NCBI GenBank assembly: GCA_027311485.1 | Contig: DAICYU010000018.1 | Coordinates: 1 to 18,882, forward strand | DNA length: 18,882 nt | Direction of reading: 5' to 3' | Source of the DNA: Acetobacteraceae bacterium | Lineage (GTDB): Bacteria; Pseudomonadota; Alphaproteobacteria; Acetobacterales; Acetobacteraceae | The notes under the pieces: model-generated | Database searches by the model: none | The model's input: the letters and a program-made list of their open reading frames with translations, nothing else | Told to the model about the DNA's origin: nothing | Program-made: the position numbers and the translations under genes | Shown here: positions 13,595 through 18,882 of the stretch, piece after piece | Numbering within the stretch: position 1 is the stretch's first letter | Layout: each line of letters begins with the position of its first letter

Positions 13595-14761
13595 TTAGCG
13601 GGTCTGGGGGACAGAGGTCGTATCAGACTCGGCCGCAAGAAAACGCGGGTCTGGCCTGAGAATGCCGCCGCCGGTCACGAACGCTTCCGCAGCGTTTGCC
13701 AGCGGCAGGAATGTGTCCCCGTCGGTGCCGGTGACGATGGTTTGGGCCGGCAGGGTCATCAACAGGTCCCATAGCGCTGTCCGGCGGCTGGCGTCCAGGT
13801 GAACCGCCGGTTCGTCCAGCAGCAGAAGCGGCGCGAAGCCACGCGCGGCAGCGATCAGGCCAGCATGGGCCAGGATCACGCCCGTCAGCAGCGCCTTCTG
13901 CTGCCCGGTACTGGCCAGCGCCGCCGGGATGCCGGATGTCACGTCGGTCAGCAGCAGATCCGTCCTGTGGGCACCAAGCGCTGTCGTCCCGGCCGCCGAG
14001 TCGCGGCCACGGCCCGCTTCCAGTTCGGCCCGGAGCCAGTCCTCCACCGCCAGGGCCGGTTCGATGTCCAGCCGTTCGGCGATCGGGCAGGCCAGCCCGA
14101 TATGCGCCGGCGGAAACGCGCCCACTGCGCCGGCAGCGATCTGTTGGTTCAGGCGGTTGACCAGATTGAGGCGGGACGCGGTGGCGGCCACGGCATGGCG
14201 GGCGATCGAGTCCTCCAGACCCGCGAGCCAGGCGCGCTCCACGCGCCTTTCCGCCAGCAAGCGGTTACGGCTGCCCACCGCGGTGTCGTGCGCCGCCATT
14301 TCGCGGGCGTGGTTTGGCTCCAATGCCCAGACCAGCCTGTCCAGGAAGCGGCGGCGACCCGACAAACCTTCCTGGAACAGCCGGTCCATCTGCGGTGTCA
14401 GCCAGACCGCGGCAGCAACGCGGGCGATATCGGCCTGGCTGCGCGGCGCGGCCCCGTCCAGCCGGAAGACACGGCGGTCCGGCGCCGATTCGGTCGTACC
14501 GGTGCCGATGTCGACGTCGCCGTCAGCCGTCTGGAATCGCCCGGCGACGGCCCAGACGCCATGCCCTCCCTGGCGCGGCAGATCGGCGGTGCGGGCACCA
14601 CGGAGGCCGCGCCCGGGCACAATCAGCGATACGGCTTCCAGCAAATTCGTCTTGCCACTGCCATTCGGGCCGTGCAGCACGCTGATTCGCGCCGCCGGAC
14701 GCCAGATCAGCGTGGCGTAGCTGCGGAAATCGGTCAGCGTCAGGCGTTTCAGACGGAGCAC
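13595..14761 (-). CDS. recF: DNA replication and repair protein RecF
   Basis: RecF is an SMC-like ABC ATPase that works with RecO and RecR to load RecA at gaps. Using a GTG start at 14761 the product is 388 residues: L-R-L-K-R-L-T-L-T-D-F-R-S-Y at the N-terminus, Walker A G31-P-N-G-S-G-K37-T, the signature S-T-G-Q-Q-K-A-L-L, and Walker B L-L-L-L-D-E-P near the C-terminal third. The frame is open to an ATG at 14857, but that would add 32 low-complexity residues and overlap tetR by 80 bp, so the GTG is preferred. It starts 16 bp after tetR and ends 50 bp before gyrB. dnaN, its usual immediate neighbour, is displaced to 18232. Confidence 0.95.
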   Translation of the reverse strand: MLRLKRLTLTDFRSYATLIWRPAARISVLHGPNGSGKTNLLEAVSLIVPGRGLRGARTADLPRQGGHGVWAVAGRFQTADGDVDIGTGTTESAPDRRVFRLDGAAPRSQADIARVAAAVWLTPQMDRLFQEGLSGRRRFLDRLVWALEPNHAREMAAHDTAVGSRNRLLAERRVERAWLAGLEDSIARHAVAATASRLNLVNRLNQQIAAGAVGAFPPAHIGLACPIAERLDIEPALAVEDWLRAELEAGRGRDSAAGTTALGAHRTDLLLTDVTSGIPAALASTGQQKALLTGVILAHAGLIAAARGFAPLLLLDEPAVHLDASRRTALWDLLMTLPAQTIVTGTDGDTFLPLANAAEAFVTGGGILRPDPRFLAAESDTTSVPQTR

Positions 14762-14777
14762 GTCGGCACCATGCGGG

Positions 14778-15365
14778 TTACGCGTTCGCCGTGAAGCCGC
14801 CGTCCAGCGGTGCCGCGAGGTAACGCTGCAACGTCGGCGCGATGCAGGCGATGACATCGTCTGGCTTCATGTCCACCAGGGGCGGCACCTCCAGAATATA
14901 GCGACACAAGGCGAGGCCGAGGATCTGACTGGCGACAAGGCCGGCGCGCAACGCCGGTCGGTCCGGTGCCACGACACGGATGGCCGGCAGCACCTGTTCG
15001 GCGAACAATCCCCGGATACGCGTCGCAGCCTCGGCGTGCGTAACGGCTGCGCGCAGCAGGATGCGCAATGACGGATCGGCCGGGTTCCCTTCCCACAGCG
15101 CCAGAAAGTGCCGCACCAGCGTTTCGCCAATGTCGGCATGGGCGACGTGATCCAGCGACGGCAGACAAAGATCGAAATGGGTAGCGGCCGCAAACAAACC
15201 TTCCTTGCTACCGTAATAGCGGATCACCAGTGCCGGATCGGTTCCTGCCAGCGATGCCACAGCACGAATCGTCGCGCGCTCATAGCCGTCCTTTGCGAAC
15301 TGCGCCTGCGCGGCAGACAGGATACGGGCCCGCGTGGTCGTTGATCGGGCTTGGGTGGGACTCAT
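14778..15365 (-). CDS. TetR/AcrR family transcriptional repressor
   Basis: The 195-residue protein has an N-terminal TetR helix-turn-helix: R-A-R-I-L-S-A-A-Q-A-Q-F-A at about 12-24, G-Y-E-R-A-T-I-R-A-V-A-S-L-A-G at 27-41 and R-Y-Y-G-S-K-E-G-L-F at 49-58. The C-terminal helical part would bind an unknown ligand. The ATG at 15365 is preferred over an in-frame ATG at 15407, which would run through the intergenic operator. It is divergent from the FAD monooxygenase across 81 bp containing two identical-type inverted repeats, so it probably represses both itself and the monooxygenase. It lies directly upstream of recF on the same strand (16 bp) and interrupts the dnaN-recF order. Confidence 0.9.
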   Translation of the reverse strand: MSPTQARSTTTRARILSAAQAQFAKDGYERATIRAVASLAGTDPALVIRYYGSKEGLFAAATHFDLCLPSLDHVAHADIGETLVRHFLALWEGNPADPSLRILLRAAVTHAEAATRIRGLFAEQVLPAIRVVAPDRPALRAGLVASQILGLALCRYILEVPPLVDMKPDDVIACIAPTLQRYLAAPLDGGFTANA

Positions 15366-15379
15366 GACCGGAGATTTCG

Positions 15380-15393
15380 TCAACGGGCGTTGA
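15380..15393. promoter_or_regulatory. Candidate TetR operator, copy 1
   Basis: TCAAC-GGGC-GTTGA is a 5-bp inverted repeat (6 bp if the flanking G/C of the spacer is counted) with a 4-nt spacer, 15 bp upstream of the tetR start. It has the same half-sites and spacing as copy 2, centred 36 bp away. Confidence 0.55.
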
Positions 15394-15419
15394 ATCCGCA
15401 AGCGCAAGGCTTAAGTCAA
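15391..15419 (-). promoter_or_regulatory. Candidate tetR promoter lying between the two operators
   Basis: On the minus strand TTGACT (15419-15414), a 17-nt spacer and GATTCA (15396-15391) form a plausible sigma-70 promoter reading into tetR. Its -35 overlaps operator copy 2 and its -10 overlaps copy 1, the arrangement expected for autorepression. A weaker plus-strand promoter for the monooxygenase (TTGAAT 15390-15395, TAAGTC 15412-15417, spacer 16) overlaps the same sites. Confidence 0.4.
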
Positions 15420-15432
15420 CGCATGTTGACTT
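15413..15432. promoter_or_regulatory. Candidate TetR operator, copy 2
   Basis: AAGTCAAC-GCAT-GTTGACTT is a perfect 8-bp inverted repeat with a 4-nt spacer, 15 bp upstream of the monooxygenase start. It contains the same TCAAC-N4-GTTGA core as copy 1. The 20-bp length and divergent location are typical of TetR-family operators. Confidence 0.65.
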
Positions 15433-15446
15433 TTGCGGAGCGACTC

Positions 15447-16610
15447 ATGAGCGATACGGCCGAGACCCAGGTCGTGATCGTTGGGGCCGGACCGACCGGT
15501 CTGACACTGGCGATACGCCTTGCCGCTGCAGGCATTCCGTTCATGTTGGCTGACAAGCTGACAATGCCGCAGGCGACCTCCCGCGCAGCGGCCATTCATG
15601 CACGCACACTCGAGGTGGTGGAGCCGCTTGGCGTGACAGACCACCTGCTGGCAGCGGGGCTCCGACTGCCGACTGCGTCCCTGCGCAATCGCGACCGCGT
15701 TTTGATGCGGCTGGACTTTTCGACGCTGCGCACACGGTACAGGTTCGTGCTGGCGCTGCAGCAAGACCAAACCGAGGCGATCCTGGCGCGCCGCCTGACC
15801 ACGTTGGGGAGCACGATCGAGCGCGGGTGGGAAGCAGTTCACCTGCAGCAGGATCCCGATATGGCAACACTCACGCTGCGCGACCCGGCAGGGGGCTTGA
15901 AATCAGTCCGGGCGCGGTACGTGGTGGCGGCTGACGGGTATCACAGCATGGTTCGGCAGGCTGTCGGGATCGGCTTCGATCCAGGCACATACCCGGAGTC
16001 GTTCATCCTTGCGGACGTGCATATGGATTGGCCGTTTGTGCCCGACGAAATGGTGATGTTCCTGGCGCGTGATGGCATCGCGCTGGCCGTCCCGCTTCCG
16101 GGTGGGCATGTCCGCATCGTAGCAACCGCGGACAATGCGCCGGTGTCCCCCGGGCTGCAGGATGTGCAAGCAATGCTGAACCGGCGTGGTCCGCAGGCTG
16201 TGCCTGTACCGGTACACGACGTGATCTGGTCATCGCGATTCCGCATCCATCACGGTCTGGCAGCCCGCTATCGGGCCGGCCGCGTGTTCCTGGCGGGCGA
16301 CGCGGCGCATGCGCATAGCCCGGCCGGTGGTCAGGGCATGAACACCGGCATCCAGGACGCTGTCGCCTTGGGCGAACGATTGGTCGCCGTGATCAACGGC
16401 CGGCAGCCCGAGGCCGGTCTGGACAGCTATGAAGCCACGCGTCGGCCGGTCGCGGAACGCGTGGTCGGCGCGACGGACCAGATGACCCGGATGGTCACGC
16501 TGACCGGTTCGGGGAGTCAGTTGATCCGCAGTGCCGCACTGAGCCTGATCGGACATGTACCCGTCGCGCGGCGGCGGATCGCTACCATGATCGCGGGCCT
16601 GAACCGCTAG
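15447..16610 (+). CDS. FAD-dependent monooxygenase (class A, PheA/TfdB/UbiH-like)
   Basis: The 387-residue protein is a class A flavoprotein hydroxylase. Seen: V-V-I-V-G13-A-G15-P-T-G18 for FAD, the D163-G164 motif (V-A-A-D-G-Y-H-S-M-V-R) for FAD/NAD(P)H, and F-L-A-G284-D285-A-A-H-x-H-S-P-A-G-G-Q-G-M-N-T-G for the flavin ribityl/diphosphate. Members hydroxylate aromatic or polyketide-like substrates with NAD(P)H and O2; the substrate is not readable. It lacks the C-terminal thioredoxin-like domain of phenol hydroxylases. The ATG at 15447 follows GGAG by 6 nt; an upstream in-frame ATG at 15423 would fall inside operator copy 2. It is followed 120 bp later by an MFS gene and is divergent from tetR. 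Confidence 0.9.
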   Translation: MSDTAETQVVIVGAGPTGLTLAIRLAAAGIPFMLADKLTMPQATSRAAAIHARTLEVVEPLGVTDHLLAAGLRLPTASLRNRDRVLMRLDFSTLRTRYRFVLALQQDQTEAILARRLTTLGSTIERGWEAVHLQQDPDMATLTLRDPAGGLKSVRARYVVAADGYHSMVRQAVGIGFDPGTYPESFILADVHMDWPFVPDEMVMFLARDGIALAVPLPGGHVRIVATADNAPVSPGLQDVQAMLNRRGPQAVPVPVHDVIWSSRFRIHHGLAARYRAGRVFLAGDAAHAHSPAGGQGMNTGIQDAVALGERLVAVINGRQPEAGLDSYEATRRPVAERVVGATDQMTRMVTLTGSGSQLIRSAALSLIGHVPVARRRIATMIAGLNR

Positions 16611-16674
16611 GCTGGTGCGCACGCGGGGCGCGGTTGCTGTGCCCGCAGCGCTCCATCCCGGCAAGACTTGTCAA

Positions 16675-16691
16675 TTGGCACAAACCGTGCG
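16675..16691 (+). promoter_or_regulatory. Possible sigma-54 promoter upstream of the MFS gene
   Basis: TTGGCAC-AAACC-GTGC fits the sigma-54 pattern TGGCAC-N5-TTGC with the invariant GG (16677-16678) and GC (16689-16690) exactly 10 nt apart, one mismatch in the -12 TTGC. Transcription would start about 30 nt before the MFS start. No sigma-54 activator gene is in the window, so this could be chance. Confidence 0.3.
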
Positions 16692-16730
16692 GGGATCGTA
16701 TCTGGAACGGACAGGAACAGGCGGGGAAAC

Positions 16731-18062
16731 ATGGCCGCACCGGTTTCGGCGAAGATGCGACGGATGCAGTGGATCGCCGTAACGCTGGTCACCGCGGCTA
16801 TCGCGCTGAACTACATGGACCGATCGACCCTGGCGATCGGCAACGTCAAGATCCGGCAGGAGTTCGGGCTGAATGCAACGCAGATTGGCGCGTTGCAGTC
16901 GTTCTGGTCCCTGACCTACGCCATGTTCCAACTGCCGATCGGTTTCATGCTGGATCGCCTTGGTCCGCGCTACCTGGTCGGTTTCGCACTGATGGCCTGG
17001 TCGGTTGCGCAGGCCGCGGGTGGCCTCGCGGGCAGCTACGGGCAGCTTCTCTGGGCGCGCGTCACGCTGGGGGCGGCGGAATGTCCGGCCTTTCCCGGCG
17101 CCGTGCGCATCACCAGTGACTGGTTCCACGTCAAGGACCGCGGCAAGCCAACGGGTATCTACAACTCTGGCGGCAGCATCGGGCCGGCCATCGCACCGCC
17201 CATCCTGACCGCCATCATGCTGGCGTTCGACTGGCGGGTGATGTTCATCACCATGGGCGTGGTCGGCGTCCTCGGCGCTCTGGTCTGGTTCAAGCTGTAC
17301 CGTGATCCGGCGACGACCCGGCTTGCACCGGAAGATCAGGCCTATCTGGCGGAAAACCGCGCCGCCCAGGCGCCGGTGAAGCTGCGTGACTTCGGCCGGC
17401 TGTTCCGTCAAAGGGCGATGTGGGGCCTGACGCTCGGCGCATTCTGCTCGGGCTACTCGATCTGGATGTACCAGACCTGGTTGCCGGCGTATCTGGAGAT
17501 GCAGCAGCATATCAGCATCGCCAGGACCGGTCTGCTGGCATCCATACCGCTGATCCTGTCTATCCTGGGTGCCTGGTCCGGCGGCTGGTTCAGCGATCAC
17601 CTGGCGCGCCAGGGCACCGAAATCGTTGCCGCCCGCCGTATGCCGACGATCGCCGGGCTGGTGTTGTCGGGCGCTTTCACCGTGCTGGCGACAATCGCAC
17701 TGAACCCGACACAGGCGATCATCTGCATCTCACTGTCGATGTTCGCCTTGTCGTTCGGCGTGGCGGGAAAATGGACGATGATCACCGCTGTCGCACCACA
17801 ATCTTATTGCACCTCGGTGGCCGGAATACAGAATTTCGGCGGCTATATCGGTGGGACGGTTTCGCCGCTTGTGACCGGTATCGTGGTGGATTTGACCGGG
17901 TCGTTTGTTGTGGCGCTGGCGATCGGCGCCGCGATTACCACACTCGGCGCGCTGATCATGCATACGATGGTGCGGGCGCCCATCACGGCCGCGACGTTGG
18001 AGGGGATGGAAACGACCTTATCGAACCTTCAATCCCAAACCAGTACTGCGTCGGCACCGTAG
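16731..18062 (+). CDS. MFS transporter, anion:cation symporter (ACS)-like
   Basis: The 443-residue protein is a major facilitator with about 12 hydrophobic segments. It shows the N-Y-M-D30-R31 motif after TM1 common in ACS-family (sugar acid/organic anion) symporters, the loop 2-3 motif G-F-M-L-D-R-L-G-P-R, an R-x-x-L-G-x-x-E-x-P motif in TM4 (R-V-T-L-G-A-A-E-C-P) and a long central loop. It sits in the inner membrane and most likely imports an organic anion by H+ or Na+ symport. Pairing with the monooxygenase suggests it handles that enzyme's substrate or product. The ATG at 16731 follows GGGGAAAC; the frame is open from 16668, but that would remove the gap and add a non-membrane N-terminus. 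Confidence 0.88.
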   Translation: MAAPVSAKMRRMQWIAVTLVTAAIALNYMDRSTLAIGNVKIRQEFGLNATQIGALQSFWSLTYAMFQLPIGFMLDRLGPRYLVGFALMAWSVAQAAGGLAGSYGQLLWARVTLGAAECPAFPGAVRITSDWFHVKDRGKPTGIYNSGGSIGPAIAPPILTAIMLAFDWRVMFITMGVVGVLGALVWFKLYRDPATTRLAPEDQAYLAENRAAQAPVKLRDFGRLFRQRAMWGLTLGAFCSGYSIWMYQTWLPAYLEMQQHISIARTGLLASIPLILSILGAWSGGWFSDHLARQGTEIVAARRMPTIAGLVLSGAFTVLATIALNPTQAIICISLSMFALSFGVAGKWTMITAVAPQSYCTSVAGIQNFGGYIGGTVSPLVTGIVVDLTGSFVVALAIGAAITTLGALIMHTMVRAPITAATLEGMETTLSNLQSQTSTASAP

Positions 18063-18127
18063 AGGATGAGCCCCGAGGCCAAAGGCCGAAGGGTGTCCAT
18101 CGTGCTATCAAGTTAATGCTTATGGAC

Positions 18128-18158
18128 CATGATCTGGTGTCAGCCTCACCCGATCATG
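18128..18158. terminator. Bidirectional terminator-like hairpin between MFS gene and dnaN
   Basis: CATGATC (18128-18134) pairs with GATCATG (18152-18158) and, inside a 1x1 mismatch, GGTG (18136-18139) pairs with CACC (18147-18150) around a 7-nt loop. It lies midway in the 169-bp gap between the convergent genes, the usual place for a shared terminator. There is no long T run. Nothing else is seen in this gap. Confidence 0.4.
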
Positions 18159-18231
18159 ATCCAGCGCGCCTGCCTTGACATCAGGGAAGCAGCGGCTCGA
18201 TGGCCTGAGACACGCCGCCGGGCTACTGGCA

Positions 18232-18882
18232 TTACACCCGCATGGGCATCAGCACGTACAGCGCGCTGGCGTCTGCGGCGTCCTGCACCACCGTCGGGGC
18301 GGACCCATCGGCAAACCGGAACTCCACCTGTTCGGGAATCTGGTCGGTGATGTCGTTCAGATAGCGCGCCTGAAAGCCGATCTCCAGCGGACCGGCTTCG
18401 TACTTGACGTGGTCGGCGTCCAGTTCCTCGGTCGCGGTGCCCTGCTCGGGGCTGGAGGCGGACAGCACCAGCAAGTCACGGGCCAGCGACAGTTTCACCG
18501 GCCGCGACCGTTCCGATGAGATCGCCGCCACGCGGGCGACGGCATCGGAAAAGTCCTTCTTGCCGACGCGCAAGATTTTATCATTGCCGCGGGGAATGAC
18601 CCGTTCGTATTCCGGGAACGTGCCGTCGATCAGCTTGCTGGTCAGCAGGATCTGGTCGGCATGGAACTGGATGCGGGTGTCCGAAAGCGCCACATCAACA
18701 TCGCCGGTGACCTCATCCAGCAGCTTGCGCAGCTCATTGACGGTCTTGCGGGGGATGATGACGCCAGGCATCGACGCGGCGCCTTCCGGCAACGGCTCCT
18801 CGACGCGGGCCAAGCGATGACCATCGGTGGCAACGGCGCGCAGCACCTGCGTGCCATCGCTGTCGGCATGATGCAGGTAGAT
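18232..18882 (-). CDS. dnaN: DNA polymerase III beta subunit (sliding clamp), C-terminal part
   Basis: The frame is open to the right window edge and encodes the last 216 or so residues of the clamp; the N-terminal domain is outside. The first visible residues (I-Y-L-H-H-A-D-S-D-G-T) run into L-R-A-V-A-T-D-G-H-R-L-A-R, a DnaN signature. Next come F-P-E-Y-E-R-V-I-P and the conserved ending Y-V-L-M-P-M-R-V, the clamp's peptide-binding C-terminus. The homodimeric ring tethers polymerase III to DNA. Its next codirectional neighbour would normally be recF, but here a TetR/monooxygenase/MFS module of about 3.4 kb lies between them. Confidence 0.96.
   Translation of the reverse strand: MYLHHADSDGTQVLRAVATDGHRLARVEEPLPEGAASMPGVIIPRKTVNELRKLLDEVTGDVDVALSDTRIQFHADQILLTSKLIDGTFPEYERVIPRGNDKILRVGKKDFSDAVARVAAISSERSRPVKLSLARDLLVLSASSPEQGTATEELDADHVKYEAGPLEIGFQARYLNDITDQIPEQVEFRFADGSAPTVVQDAADASALYVLMPMRV

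Noticed and set aside
11100..18882. A chromosome replication origin near dnaN/recF/gyrB
   Set aside because: I found no cluster of DnaA boxes (TTATNCACA) or AT-rich unwinding region in the window; dnaN position alone does not locate oriC.

Overview
The window is GC-rich chromosomal DNA from an alphaproteobacterium. The gene set (a FYDLN-type zinc-ribbon protein next to aroA-cmk, a CP4-like class II EPSP synthase, glutathione-dependent formaldehyde metabolism, a SARP/TolB-like/TPR regulator) points to Rhodospirillales, probably Acetobacteraceae. That placement is inference from gene content, not from a database search. Coding density is high, no stretch over 300 bases lacks a gene, and I saw no rRNA, tRNA, CRISPR array, insertion sequence or prophage.

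Layout. Bases 1-2632 (minus strand) hold the 5' part of an SDH/SppA/ClpP-class serine protease cut by the window edge, a ketopantoate-reductase-family dehydrogenase and a phytanoyl-CoA-dioxygenase-family oxygenase; the last two look like an operon. A YdcF/DUF218 gene runs divergently and meets a FYDLN-type zinc-ribbon gene tail to tail. Bases 3711-7876 (plus) carry aroA overlapping cmk, then a large SARP-BTAD/TolB-like/TPR regulator in the place where rpsA usually follows cmk. Bases 8081-10855 (plus) carry a class III aminotransferase, an exported small cupredoxin and gfa, the last two in visibly less GC-rich DNA. Bases 11100-18882 hold gyrB, recF and the C-terminal part of dnaN, all on the minus strand. 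This replication cluster is split between dnaN and recF by a TetR repressor, a divergent FAD monooxygenase and an MFS transporter.

How the genes work together. aroA-cmk is housekeeping (chorismate and CMP metabolism). dnaN-recF-gyrB is the replication/repair/topology cluster. The inserted TetR/monooxygenase/MFS set looks like a self-contained inducible uptake or efflux plus oxidation module. Its 81-bp divergent intergenic region holds two copies of the same inverted repeat (TCAAC-N4-GTTGA), the best candidate TetR operators. recF lies 16 bp downstream of tetR, so its transcription may be tied to this module.

The least expected signals are the split dnaN-recF locus with its twin operators, and a hairpin in the protease leader that pairs with its own Shine-Dalgarno sequence. 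I found no clearly new multi-gene system; these are the leads worth testing.
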